This document shows, piece by piece, positions 6,965 through 13,706 of a stretch of 35,711 nucleotides of DNA. The DNA lies in IMG/VR virus record IMGVR_UViG_3300045257_000049, positions 1 through 35,711 of that record, one strand, 5' to 3'. This stretch comes from a virus. The position numbers and the translations under genes are program-made. The notes under the pieces are model-generated. The model worked only from the letters and a program-made list of their open reading frames with translations. It ran no database searches and was not told the origin of the DNA. Numbering within the stretch: the first letter of the stretch is position 1; each line of letters opens with the position of its first letter.

Positions 6965-7228
6965 TCAATCCTTTCGTGGAGCGCGAGGTTGGGCCGAGCG
7001 CTGACAAGTACAATTAGCGCAGTCTAAGACATGCTGTACGATGTCCCCAAAGCACGGGCAATCATCATCGTGAACTTCTTCGATATGGCACTGGAAATCT
7101 TCTTTTATTGTCCGGCAGCCACACTTCTTACATAGGCGGTTCTGGAGTTCCAGCTGAATATCGGTTGAGCCGCAGCGTGGACACGCTTCTAGCCCTTCTT
7201 GATTATTGACTTTGCTGTACTTAATCAT
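6965..7228 (-). CDS. Cys-rich zinc-ribbon-like protein
   Basis: With ATG 7228 as start (ATGATTAA overlap with the preceding gene) this is 87 residues. C-P-R-C near residue 16 and C-K-K-C near residue 32 form a classical zinc ribbon, resembling the Lar-like restriction-alleviation zinc-ribbon type of phage protein. A second Cys/His-rich stretch follows (C-H-I-E-E-V-H, C-P-C, then C-A-N-C-T-C), for more than eight Cys in total. A longer start at 7300 is possible but would lie within the upstream gene. The assignment to a named family is tentative. Confidence 0.65.
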   Translation of the reverse strand: MIKYSKVNNQEGLEACPRCGSTDIQLELQNRLCKKCGCRTIKEDFQCHIEEVHDDDCPCFGDIVQHVLDCANCTCQRSAQPRAPRKD

Positions 7229-7514
7229 TTGCCACCATCCGACAATCAGCGATAAGATAGTTCTGTCCAAATTGCGTATCGAGTTTAACCTTCGCATCAA
7301 TCATGTCTCCACGGTACCAGCGGCATTCTTCGCCGTCGTGCAGGAACTTTCCAAATACCGCCCTGCCAATTGCGTGTGGTGAGCAACCAAAACCTCCATT
7401 GGCTTTGAATAGGCGTGGCTGCTCCTTGTAGGCCGCTGCCAAACTGGACTTCCGAATCACTACTACCTTGCCTTCCAGTTCCTGGCCGCTGATCGAGATT
7501 GTTTTGTATTCCAT
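7221..7514 (-). CDS. Conserved phage protein of unknown function (97 aa)
   Basis: This starts at ATG 7514 directly behind the structured leader copy B. The product shows two beta-rich segments around a conserved-looking core: R-L-F-K-A-N-G-G-F-G-C-S-P near residue 34 and I-G-R-A-V-F-G-K-F near 48, then D-G-E-E-C-R-W-Y-R. The K-A-x-G-G-F-G-C-x-P plus G-R-A-x-F pattern recurs in small phage proteins of unknown role. No catalytic assignment is possible. Confidence 0.7.
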   Translation of the reverse strand: MEYKTISISGQELEGKVVVIRKSSLAAAYKEQPRLFKANGGFGCSPHAIGRAVFGKFLHDGEECRWYRGDMIDAKVKLDTQFGQNYLIADCRMVAND

Positions 7515-7578
7515 CTTGTTCCTCGTTAGGCGAAGTATCGCCTTGCTGGATGCCCAAAGGCACCTAGCAGCGCGTTAC
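7512..7578 (-). repeat. Structured leader repeat, copy B
   Basis: This is the second copy of the leader described at 6709-6779. It begins at the ATG of the gene starting at 7514 and extends upstream to the end of the previous gene. The small hairpin before the ribosome-binding site is identical to copy A. The larger hairpin has the same stem but a five-base loop. Two unrelated coding sequences therefore share one 5' untranslated module. Confidence 0.85.
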
Positions 7579-7590
7579 GTCTGGACCTTG

Positions 7591-7983
7591 CTACGGCTTC
7601 CAGCGCTCTCCCTCTTCACGGTCATGGAATTCCTTGCGCACTTTTTCGTCAGCCTCTTCGCCCTTACTTGCCCAATTGCTCGGTCTAAAGGCGTGTATAA
7701 AATGCTCTACCCATTTCTCATAAGCACTCAGGCTGCCGCCAAACTCGGCCACCCAATAGCACGCGCAGCCATTGCAGGATGGCACAAACTCATGGATTAT
7801 CAGTTGCTTGCGCAGTATCTCGTCGACGAACACCTTTCGGTCGCAATCGTCGCAAAACTGAGCGACTGTCTTGTAATTGGCGCGTACTTCTGAGCAGAGC
7901 CAAGAATACAGCGTGCAGTTCGAGCAGCTACCGCGCTGACAGCCTTTAACTAGCTTTCTTTGCGTGAGCGGATATTTTGTCAT
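7591..7983 (-). CDS. Cys-rich hypothetical protein (130 aa)
   Basis: ATG 7983 was chosen because GGAGG lies eight bases upstream; the longer frame to 8016 has no such site. The protein contains paired cysteines: C-S-N-C near residue 18, C-D-D-C near 43, and C-N-G-C-A-C near 70. Hydrophobic and Trp-containing segments and a Glu/Lys-rich C-terminus follow. The spacing suggests one or two structural zinc sites. No match to a known enzyme is recognised. It is the second gene of the leftward transcript. Confidence 0.65.
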   Translation of the reverse strand: MTKYPLTQRKLVKGCQRGSCSNCTLYSWLCSEVRANYKTVAQFCDDCDRKVFVDEILRKQLIIHEFVPSCNGCACYWVAEFGGSLSAYEKWVEHFIHAFRPSNWASKGEEADEKVRKEFHDREEGERWKP

Positions 7984-8017
7984 GTTTGTGTCCTCCACTG
8001 TGGGAAAGCACCCCATG

Positions 8018-8051
8018 AGACTGACTCTTGCGAATCAGTCTGAGGAAGACT
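8018..8051. promoter_or_regulatory. Intergenic double hairpin
   Basis: Between the first two leftward genes, AGACTGA and TCAGTCT (8019-8042) can pair with a ten-base loop, and CTGAG and CTCAG next to it can form a second short hairpin. No U-run follows on the minus strand, so it is not a typical intrinsic terminator. It may be a processing or mRNA-stability element. Confidence 0.35.
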
Positions 8052-8052
8052 C

Positions 8053-8346
8053 TCAGAGAAGAACAAGCGCGAAATGAGCGGGTTTGTCAGATTGGCCTAG
8101 ACTATTCCCAATCGCCACAAAATAGCGATTCTGAACAATTCCAATGTCGCCGTTCGGAAACTGTACTTTGTGCTCGTTGTGAGTGTATTCAGACAGGATA
8201 ATTACTCGCGTATCCTGTTCAGTGCGGCAAAAGTCTCCACCGTAAGGATAACCGCGATTCACGCGCCAATACCCTGTTCCTGATTTAACAAACGATTCGA
8301 ACGGATACTGCGATGCTGAACTATTCTTAAGTGATTGTGAACTCAT
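8053..8346 (-). CDS. Hypothetical protein, first gene of leftward operon
   Basis: This 97-residue product starts at ATG 8346 with AGGAG eight bases upstream. The central part is rich in Gly, Tyr and Arg (G-T-G-Y-W-R-V-N-R-G-Y-P-Y-G-G-D-F-C-R-T near residue 22). Beta-strand-like stretches follow (R-V-I-I-L-S-E-Y near 47, I-G-I-V-Q-N-R-Y-F-V-A-I near 69). This resembles a small SH3/barrel-like fold, but no family is recognised. It is the promoter-proximal gene behind the operator-controlled leftward promoter, so it is likely expressed early; that follows from position. Confidence 0.65.
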   Translation of the reverse strand: MSSQSLKNSSASQYPFESFVKSGTGYWRVNRGYPYGGDFCRTEQDTRVIILSEYTHNEHKVQFPNGDIGIVQNRYFVAIGNSLGQSDKPAHFALVLL

Positions 8347-8423
8347 TCGCTTATCTCCTATCGGGAAGATTAGGATTGCTTCGCTGTAAAGAACGCTTGG
8401 ATTGTTCTCGTACAGTAAAGCCT

Positions 8424-8457
8424 AGAGAATAAAGCGGATGGCCCGCTTTTGTTCTCT
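8424..8457. promoter_or_regulatory. Strong hairpin between leftward promoter and first gene
   Basis: AAAGCGG (8431-8437) pairs with CCGCTTT (8443-8449), and flanking AGAGAA pairs with TTCTCT, giving about 13 base pairs with a small bulge and a five-base loop. It lies in the 5' leader of the leftward transcript. It could be an attenuator, an RNase III-type site or a stabilising leader. A T-run suitable for termination is short on both strands. Confidence 0.5.
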
Positions 8458-8464
8458 CACGCAC

Positions 8465-8494
8465 AATATAATCCCAATGGGATTTACTTGTCAA
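8465..8494 (-). promoter_or_regulatory. Leftward sigma70-type promoter
   Basis: On the minus strand, TTGACA (8494-8489) is followed after exactly 18 bases by TATATT (8470-8465). The -35 box is a perfect consensus match and the -10 matches at five of six positions. It points at the leftward operon. Operator 1 occupies the spacer and touches the -10 box, so a bound repressor would block polymerase. Confidence 0.7.
8470..8484. promoter_or_regulatory. Operator 1
   Basis: AATCCCAATGGGATT is a 15-bp palindrome, perfect except for its central base. It is the first of four related sites and lies in the spacer of the leftward promoter. Confidence 0.65.
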
Positions 8495-8500
8495 GCAGAA

Positions 8501-8515
8501 TGTTCTATTGGGACA
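8501..8515. promoter_or_regulatory. Operator 2
   Basis: TGTTCTATTGGGACA matches the shared half-site pattern TGTCCYAW/WTRGGACA. Its centre is 31 bases from the centre of operator 1, about three helical turns. It lies between the two divergent promoters. Confidence 0.65.
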
Positions 8516-8521
8516 AAATAG

Positions 8522-8550
8522 TTGCAATCACTGTCCTATTAGTACATATT
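8522..8550 (+). promoter_or_regulatory. Candidate rightward promoter
   Basis: TTGCAA (8522-8527), a 17-base spacer and CATATT (8545-8550) form a moderate sigma70-type promoter. It mirrors the leftward one in that operator 3 lies in its spacer. The predicted transcription start would be only about 15 bases before the first gene's ATG. Confidence 0.45.
8532..8546. promoter_or_regulatory. Operator 3
   Basis: TGTCCTATTAGTACA is a third copy of the palindrome, centred 31 bases from operator 2 and located in the spacer of the candidate rightward promoter. Confidence 0.65.
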
Positions 8551-8564
8551 CAGTCGAGGAGGAA

Positions 8565-8579
8565 TGTCCTAATGGGAAT
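8565..8579. promoter_or_regulatory. Operator 4, spanning the first rightward start codon
   Basis: TGTCCTAATGGGAAT is the fourth copy, centred 33 bases from operator 3. It lies between the GAGGAGG ribosome-binding site and the coding sequence and includes the ATG at 8572. Confidence 0.6.
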
Positions 8580-8952
8580 GTACGCGCTTAATGTTTGTCT
8601 CTGTGAAGTCTGTCATCACGCTTGGTTATCGTTGCAGCGACCGGCGAGGTGCGCGAAGTGTAAGTCAACGAAATGGAATGAAGCGAGTGTCCCAACGGAA
8701 CAGGTTGAAAGTTATCCGCCTGAGCCGGAGATTACCTCAGAGCAAGCGGAAGAGTTCATTGTTGACTTGCAGCCAAAGAGAAGCCAATCAGCTCCCAAAG
8801 TGCAGCCGATCATTAAGGAAAGGACACGCACGCCAATCCCCAAGCGGAAAGAGAAGAAAGAACAACCAGCCGGCAAAGGGAAATATTGTCCGCACAAGTT
8901 CATTCGCTTGGATGACGGAACAACAGCTTGTAAACAGTGCAATGGCGCATGA
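8572..8952 (+). CDS. Zinc-ribbon-like protein with two Cys clusters
   Basis: The start at ATG 8572 is supported by GAGGAGG nine bases upstream; the longer open frame back to 8449 crosses the promoter region. The 126-residue protein has an N-terminal ribbon (C-L-C-E-V-C-H-H-A-W near residue 9, C-A-K-C-K-S near 27), a Glu/Pro-rich linker, a basic middle (K-R-K-E-K-K), and a C-terminal pair (C-P-H-K-F near 104, C-K-Q-C near 121). The first ribbon resembles small phage proteins of unknown role. It is the first rightward gene after the operator array, so it could be a regulator, but no helix-turn-helix is seen. Confidence 0.7.
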   Translation: MGMYALNVCLCEVCHHAWLSLQRPARCAKCKSTKWNEASVPTEQVESYPPEPEITSEQAEEFIVDLQPKRSQSAPKVQPIIKERTRTPIPKRKEKKEQPAGKGKYCPHKFIRLDDGTTACKQCNGA

Positions 8953-9235
8953 ACGGCAATCAATCGGCAAGCTCGCGGAGGGCCCCTGATTGGTTTTCTC
9001 GAGCCCCCACTCGGAGGAAAAGGGTAGCGCGCACTAGAGCTAGACACCCATAGGTAGTCTGAGTCTATACCTGTAGTAACGGGGTTATATCCACAGGTTT
9101 GAAGTTCCGGTACCCATGATTTAGCTTGTAACGCCGTTAGGGTGTGTGGTAGGTTACGCAAAGCACTGGGAAACCTCGGCACAGGGCGGGGTGGACTGCA
9201 CCCCACGACAGCGCCCCGCCTAGAATTGAGGAGAG
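8953..9235. other. Non-coding stretch with several potential RNA hairpins
   Basis: No convincing gene lies here. Visible pairings are CGAG/CTCG near 9000-9014, AGGTA/TACCT near 9052-9072, CCTGT/ACAGG near 9071-9098, and AGGTT/AACCT near 9151-9175, plus the GC-rich element at 9185-9220. It separates the early regulatory gene from the glycan cassette and may be a leader or terminator region. I looked for a tRNA and did not find one. Confidence 0.5.
9185..9220 (+). promoter_or_regulatory. GC-rich element with two mutually exclusive hairpins
   Basis: GGCGGGG (9185-9191) can pair with CCCCGCC (9214-9220), while GGGGTG (9188-9193) can instead pair with CACCCC (9199-9204) around a five-base loop. 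The two stems share the same G-run, so both cannot form at once. The element ends 15 bases before the next gene, a layout compatible with attenuation or translational control. No ligand is suggested. Confidence 0.4.
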
Positions 9236-9487
9236 ATGGGTAGATTTAGCCGGAAAGAGAACAAGGGCAAAGATTACGCGACATGGAAATCATCTTCAAA
9301 ATCGGTCGGTGTGGATTCGCGGCAGCAGAGAAGGCGGCGGCTTCATGTGGCAGTGTGGGAAGGGGTAAGCGGTCAGAATGCGATTCGGGACGAGCACGGG
9401 ATTGTGCGGCGAAAGGTTCGGAGGAGTATCGTGAAGATTCAGGTGAATCGTGGGTGGAAGTCGTCCGTGAAATCTGGCCGGGGGTAG
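9236..9487 (+). CDS. Small Arg-rich protein of uncertain reading frame
   Basis: ATG 9236 follows a GAGGAG motif at very short spacing and opens an 83-residue, strongly basic frame with G-ending codons typical of coding DNA. A competing 83-residue frame (9283-9534) overlaps it. That frame ends in a plausible segment (W-V-E-V-V-R-E-I-W-P-G-V-E-V-E-R-L) and reaches the start of the next gene, but it lacks a ribosome-binding site. I favour the first frame by translation signal. A frameshift joining the two is possible. No family recognised. Confidence 0.4.
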   Translation: MGRFSRKENKGKDYATWKSSSKSVGVDSRQQRRRRLHVAVWEGVSGQNAIRDEHGIVRRKVRRSIVKIQVNRGWKSSVKSGRG

Positions 9488-9523
9488 AAGTAGAGCGGTT
9501 GAAGCGGTACTACGGGGTGGACT

Positions 9524-10069
9524 GTGGCGATTGACGTATTCATACGCACGATGAGCGATATAAACAAGATGAGGGTGGGACTTCGGATGGCTACGTTTGA
9601 GCGGTGGGATATGGACCCGGAGGCTCACCCGCAATTTATCGTGGACCGGGGAATCCGGGAGGCTCGCCTATGGGCCGAAGAACAGGCTACTACTGACCCC
9701 TATATCTTCACGGACGACGATGTGTTGCCGTGGGGTAAGGATTGGCTTCGCAGGGGTCTAACCGCCATGCAGAATCACCCTGAGTTTGCGGCGTGCTCGT
9801 CTAGGTCGGTGATTGCGGAGGAACGTGGCAATTACCAGATACCGGATGGCGTGGAGATTATGGAGGTGCCGTGCGTCGGTGCTCCGCTCTGGATGCGGAA
9901 GGGAATCTTGAAGGACGATATTCGGGAGTTTCTGTTTGTCGAAGAGTGTATCGAACTACACAACTATTTAAGGTTGAGAGGCTACAAGGAAGGGATTATT
10001 GCCGGGTTAGAGCATCTTCATTTGGGGTATGGGTTCGCTACTAATCCTTCTTTGGTGAGGGGCTATTGA
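9524..10069 (+). CDS. GT-A-type glycosyltransferase (short)
   Basis: This 181-residue protein starts at GTG 9524. It has an N-terminal strand V-F-I-R-T, an aspartate cluster T-D-D-D (residues 63-66) after P-Y-I-F consistent with the metal/nucleotide-sugar DxD motif of GT-A enzymes, and A-P-L-W-M-R-K near 120, resembling an acceptor-side loop. It is short for the fold (family members are commonly 220 or more residues), so it may be a minimal or specialised enzyme. The stop overlaps the next gene as TTGA, placing it first in a tightly coupled glycan operon. Donor and acceptor cannot be read from sequence. Confidence 0.75.
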   Translation: MAIDVFIRTMSDINKMRVGLRMATFERWDMDPEAHPQFIVDRGIREARLWAEEQATTDPYIFTDDDVLPWGKDWLRRGLTAMQNHPEFAACSSRSVIAEERGNYQIPDGVEIMEVPCVGAPLWMRKGILKDDIREFLFVEECIELHNYLRLRGYKEGIIAGLEHLHLGYGFATNPSLVRGY

Positions 10070-10761
10070 GCGTCAAGCTCCAAGGTGGCATGGGCAACCA
10101 GATGTTCCAAGTGGCCTACGGACTATCGAAAGGTTGCCGTACCTTCGACATCTCTTCCTTCGATAATGATACGCTTCGCCACTACGAAATGGACCAGTGG
10201 GACTTGGACATCGAACTTGTGCGCGACCCGAACGCCGAAGCCGGGTACTGGCAGGATGAGAAGTACTTCGATGCTCCACTGGTTAGAAAGATATTCGCTA
10301 ATCCCAAATGGCCCCCTAGTCCTGAGTGCTTAAGGTTCGCTCGATGGAAGATTCAAGATGCGGAAAATTCTTGTTTTATTGGTATTCGTCGTGCTGACTA
10401 CTTGTGGCCTGAACGCATTAACTATCACGGCGTTCTTTCCATCGACTACTACCGTGAAGCGATATGGAGAATGCCGTTCGGCACTCGTTTCTTCGTCTTT
10501 ACTGACGACATTCCGTGGGCTACCGAAAATCTTTGCCCGTTGGCTAAAATCGTTGACGTGAACGGCCCCAACGAAAAGGCTTGGGACATCTGGCTTATGT
10601 CGCTATGTAAATCGGCGATAATTGCAAATTCGACGTTCCATTTTTGGGGAGCTTGGCTACAGAACGATACCGGAACTGTGATTACTCCAAAACGCTGGTA
10701 CGCCGATGAGAAAGTCAACGCCGAGTGTACGATTGTCCCCGGAAGGTGGATAAAGATATGA
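10066..10761 (+). CDS. GT11-family (alpha-1,2-fucosyltransferase-like) glycosyltransferase
   Basis: This 231-residue product starts at TTG 10066, overlapping the previous stop. It shows the GT11 signatures in order: L-Q-G-G-M-G-N-Q-M-F-Q-V-A at residues 5-17 (GDP-sugar loop), G-I-R-R-A-D-Y near 106, H-G-V-L-S-I-D-Y-Y near 121, F-F-V-F-T-D-D near 142, and N-S-T-F-H-F-W-G-A-W near 188. GT11 enzymes transfer L-fucose from GDP-fucose in alpha-1,2 linkage; the exact sugar is inferred. It is shorter than typical (about 280-300) but contains all motifs. It acts in the host cytoplasm. Confidence 0.88.
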   Translation: MSVKLQGGMGNQMFQVAYGLSKGCRTFDISSFDNDTLRHYEMDQWDLDIELVRDPNAEAGYWQDEKYFDAPLVRKIFANPKWPPSPECLRFARWKIQDAENSCFIGIRRADYLWPERINYHGVLSIDYYREAIWRMPFGTRFFVFTDDIPWATENLCPLAKIVDVNGPNEKAWDIWLMSLCKSAIIANSTFHFWGAWLQNDTGTVITPKRWYADEKVNAECTIVPGRWIKI

Positions 10762-10922
10762 CCCGAGAAGAATTGGAAAAACTTGATGCTCAAGCCGAGA
10801 AGGTAGTGAAAGATACCGCCGATAGATTCATTGAAGCATTAACTCTGTTCGTTAGACTGAGAGTTCAGAAGGACATGCTCTTTCTGGAAACTGGCGATAA
10901 AACCCTGGTGGATAAAAAGTGA
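10758..10922 (+). CDS. Small helical protein (54 aa)
   Basis: Start chosen at ATG 10758, which overlaps the preceding stop as ATGA and has GGTGG upstream. The product is a single charged amphipathic helix (E-E-L-E-K-L-D-A-Q-A-E-K-V-V-K near residue 4). It ends in a GTGA overlap with the GT31-like gene. It is embedded between two glycosyltransferases, so it may assist one of them; no direct evidence. Confidence 0.6.
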   Translation: MTREELEKLDAQAEKVVKDTADRFIEALTLFVRLRVQKDMLFLETGDKTLVDKK

Positions 10923-11608
10923 AACTCCTCCTCGCCGTCAAGAGTTGCCGCCGCGACCAGCAAACAGGGTGCCACGAAGCTATCCGTGAAACCTACGCCG
11001 CAAATCTTCCCGAAGGCGTAGACGTTCGCTTCTTCATGGGAGGCGAAGGTCCAATCCTCATGGAAGCCGACGAAGTGCTTCTTCCTGTTCCTGATGACTA
11101 CTGGACGCTCACTCCAAAGACGAAAGCTATCTGCCGCTATGCCGTTATGAACGAATACGATTTTACTTACACTTGTGACACCGACACTTACCTGATTCCT
11201 TCTCGAATGCTTGAAAGCGAGTTTGCGAAGTACGACTTCTCCGGTGGGCACCTGTGCCACGGTGAGCATGGGCAGGAATTGGGTAAACCATACCCCGGCT
11301 GGACTTCTCCGCAAGGTGGGGTGGCTGACCCGTTCTACGCCTATATGTCCGGTGGCGTAGGAATGTTTCTGTCCCATAAAGCCGCTGAGATGGTCGCCAC
11401 AACCGAGTACTACCACCACTCCGAAGATGTCTGGGTCGGACAGGTACTCGGACCATTTATACAGAACGGTGAACTCACAGGAGCTGTACTAAAGAACTTC
11501 GAGTATTACGCCGCTTGGCACCTAAACTGTGGCTATTACGGTGGCGGCCACGCGGAAAGATTGTCGCCTGCCGAGGCTATAAGAAGGAAACACAATGAAC
11601 CAAGATGA
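10919..11608 (+). CDS. GT31-like (galactosyltransferase/fringe-type) glycosyltransferase
   Basis: This 229-residue protein starts at GTG 10919. Ordered motifs match the GT31 group: K-S-C near residue 8, R-E-T-Y (an R-x-T-W-like motif) near 23, V-R-F-F-M-G-G near 36, C-D-T-D-T-Y at 86-91 (DxD metal site), G-G-V-G-M-F-L-S near 145, and E-D-V-W-V-G at 169-174 (catalytic E-D motif). GT31 enzymes typically form beta-1,3 linkages from UDP-sugars. There is no signal peptide, so it would act in the cytoplasm. It is well supported as a glycosyltransferase; the sugar is unknown. Confidence 0.82.
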   Translation: MKLLLAVKSCRRDQQTGCHEAIRETYAANLPEGVDVRFFMGGEGPILMEADEVLLPVPDDYWTLTPKTKAICRYAVMNEYDFTYTCDTDTYLIPSRMLESEFAKYDFSGGHLCHGEHGQELGKPYPGWTSPQGGVADPFYAYMSGGVGMFLSHKAAEMVATTEYYHHSEDVWVGQVLGPFIQNGELTGAVLKNFEYYAAWHLNCGYYGGGHAERLSPAEAIRRKHNEPR

Positions 11609-12230
11609 GTTGGCGAAGTACGCGCAAGAGAATGCTGAACGCTTCTGGAAAGATGCCGGAGAACACTGGCTAAACGACCGTCTCGACCTGAAAGCCGATG
11701 CCCACGTCGTTGAAGTCGGAGGATACCTCGGTAACTGGGCAGACTACGTTGCGCGCAAGTATGAGTGCTACGTAGAAGTCTACGAACCAGTCAAAGAGTT
11801 CTACGACCACATGCTAAAGCGGTTCTCCAATCGCCCGAATATCCAAGTAAAGAACGTCGCGGTCTTAGATGGTATCGGTGAAGCGCATATCGCGGTCATG
11901 GGAGAAGGCTCAACCTTCTACACGCCGGGAGCCTGCGAAGGGCCAAACGTAGCCATAACGGACATCGACAAAATTGTTAGACCAGTATGCGGATTAGTGG
12001 ATTTACTGGCTCTCAACTGCGAAGGCTCCGAGTACGACATCCTCGACCGCCTACTATTTACCGGAAACATCTGGAGAGTAGACCGGCTACTTGTCCAGTT
12101 CCACGCGAATCATCTCAATGCCGAAACTCGCCGTTCCGCTATCCGCGAGAAGTTAACAAAGACTCATTCCGAAGTCTGGGCCTACCCCTACTGCTGGGAA
12201 CTCTGGAAGATTCATGGAGAAGGCGTATGA
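11595..12230 (+). CDS. FkbM-family methyltransferase 1
   Basis: This 211-residue protein starts at ATG 11595 with AAGGA upstream and overlaps the previous gene by 14 bases. It has an SAM-binding strand-loop (V-V-E-V-G-G-Y-L-G-N-W, residues 38-48), an acidic E-P after the second strand (E-V-Y-E-P), and the FkbM hallmark N-C-E-G-S-E-Y-D-I-L (141-150). FkbM enzymes O-methylate sugars or polyketide hydroxyls; here the setting argues for glycan methylation. It is the first of three such genes in the cassette. Confidence 0.82.
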   Translation: MNQDELAKYAQENAERFWKDAGEHWLNDRLDLKADAHVVEVGGYLGNWADYVARKYECYVEVYEPVKEFYDHMLKRFSNRPNIQVKNVAVLDGIGEAHIAVMGEGSTFYTPGACEGPNVAITDIDKIVRPVCGLVDLLALNCEGSEYDILDRLLFTGNIWRVDRLLVQFHANHLNAETRRSAIREKLTKTHSEVWAYPYCWELWKIHGEGV

Positions 12231-13030
12231 GAATCCTCATCACTGGAGCGCAAGGCTACATCGGAACTCGATTACAGGAATACGTGCGCCACGCCTACTC
12301 TGGGGACGATATCGGGTACTGTGACAAGAAGAATCATCGGGCACAGGACTACGCCCTCATCGAGAATGATTCCTTCGACGTGGTATTCCACCTCGGCGCT
12401 ATCTCGACCATCATGGACTCGTTCGCTCGCGCCGACGAGATGATGGAAGTTAACGCCTTCAACCTGATTCCCTTCCTAACGAAGAACAAAATAGGAAAAC
12501 TCATCTTCACCTCTACTGGGGCCATCTACGGAAACTGCTCTCACCCGATGAAAGAGGAAGAAGCGAAGTGGATGGATTGCCTTTCTCCCTACGCGCAATC
12601 CAAGTATGTTGCCGAGGGCATCATTCGCAAGCTACAGCCGAATCACGTCATCTGTAGATTGGGAAATGTCTTTGGTGGCGACTACTCGCCCCGCGAAGAG
12701 TGGCTATCCATTCCACACTTCATGAAGGACGATCCCATCGTGGTCTACGGTGGAGAGCAGGTCAGAGACTTCATCCATATTGCTTCCGTATGCTGGGCTT
12801 TGGTCGAAGCCTCGCTCGATAAGAAAGTAGTCGGCACCTACAACATTGCAAGGGGCGAAGGCCAGCTACTCAAACAGGTTGCCGAACAGTTTTCTCGTGA
12901 ACGTAAAGTTCCCATCGTCTATGAGCCTCATCGACACGGAGACGCCAAGAACGTCGTGCTAGATGTAACCAAAGCCACGCAATGCGGACTTCTTCACGAC
13001 TGTCCACCTCCAAATGACTACCACCTATAG
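12227..13030 (+). CDS. NAD-dependent sugar epimerase/dehydratase (extended SDR)
   Basis: The start is ATG 12227 (ATGA overlap); an upstream in-frame extension to 11987 is a shadow of the methyltransferase. The 267-residue protein has the Rossmann motif G-A-Q-G-Y-I-G (7-13), T-S-T-G-A-I-Y-G (95-102), and the catalytic Y-A-Q-S-K (Tyr122, Lys126) of extended short-chain dehydrogenases. These remodel NDP-sugars, for example by C4 epimerisation or 4,6-dehydration. It probably supplies or tunes the nucleotide sugar used by the neighbouring transferases, with GDP- or UDP-sugar unresolved. Confidence 0.88.
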   Translation: MRILITGAQGYIGTRLQEYVRHAYSGDDIGYCDKKNHRAQDYALIENDSFDVVFHLGAISTIMDSFARADEMMEVNAFNLIPFLTKNKIGKLIFTSTGAIYGNCSHPMKEEEAKWMDCLSPYAQSKYVAEGIIRKLQPNHVICRLGNVFGGDYSPREEWLSIPHFMKDDPIVVYGGEQVRDFIHIASVCWALVEASLDKKVVGTYNIARGEGQLLKQVAEQFSRERKVPIVYEPHRHGDAKNVVLDVTKATQCGLLHDCPPPNDYHL

Positions 13031-13706
13031 CCAGTTCCTAAAGGAAGGAAGTCTCGCGTTCGATGTGGGAGCCTATGGAGGCTCCCGCACCGATATGTTT
13101 CTGGAACTCGGATGCGCGAAAGTGGTGTCTATCGAACCAGTCCGAGAATACTGTGACCGTTTAAGGAAGAAATACGAGGGAGATAATCGGGTTACTGTCG
13201 TTGAATCGGCACTGGGAGCGAAGAACGGAATAGGAACACTATTTATCCACAAATCTCAGTGGCCCAATGGTACTCCGATGGATAGCGCTCTATCTTCGAT
13301 GTCCGATGAATGGATTGCTTCCGTGGAGCAGCATCCCGAATGGAATCTTCGTTCTTCCGATTGGAGCGGGAGGCAACTTGTGGTTATGGCTACGCTCGAT
13401 ACCTTCATCGAAGGATTTGGAGAGCCTGACTTCATTAAAATTGATGTCGAAGGATGGGAACAAGAAGTCATAAAAGGACTAACGAAACCCGTCAAGGCAC
13501 TCTCTTTTGAGTTTCACTCGCTCCTCCACATGGACTGGACCGAACGAGTTATCGACTATCTTCTGACTCTAGGAAACTACGAGTTTAACTACGATGTTGG
13601 CGACAGTACGGAACTCGCTTCTCCGGTCTGGATGGACAAGACGGAACTCTTCTGGCAAATACTCGACAAAGACATCTACGGGGACATCTTTGCGAGGCGA
13701 GTGTGA
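13014..13706 (+). CDS. FkbM-family methyltransferase 2
   Basis: This 230-residue product overlaps the epimerase by 17 bases. The SAM motif is A-F-D-V-G-A-Y-G-G-S (15-24), the acidic residue after strand two lies in S-I-E-P-V-R-E-Y, and the FkbM motif is I-K-I-D-V-E-G-W-E-Q-E-V-I (141-153), the most canonical of the three copies in this cassette. It is expected to methylate a sugar hydroxyl. The three copies differ in length and motif detail, so they probably have different acceptor positions rather than being recent duplicates. Confidence 0.85.
   Translation: MTTTYSQFLKEGSLAFDVGAYGGSRTDMFLELGCAKVVSIEPVREYCDRLRKKYEGDNRVTVVESALGAKNGIGTLFIHKSQWPNGTPMDSALSSMSDEWIASVEQHPEWNLRSSDWSGRQLVVMATLDTFIEGFGEPDFIKIDVEGWEQEVIKGLTKPVKALSFEFHSLLHMDWTERVIDYLLTLGNYEFNYDVGDSTELASPVWMDKTELFWQILDKDIYGDIFARRV

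Noticed and set aside
8449-8571. N-terminal extension of the zinc-ribbon gene back to 8449
   Set aside because: The extension lies across operators and promoters and lacks a ribosome-binding site; ATG 8572 has GAGGAGG at nine bases.
9050-9130. tRNA-like stem-loops in the non-coding region
   Set aside because: No complete cloverleaf: there is no proper T-arm consensus or acceptor stem pairing, so no tRNA is called.
11987-12226. Long N-terminal extension of the epimerase frame
   Set aside because: It is an out-of-phase reading of the methyltransferase gene; the Rossmann motif begins at ATG 12227.
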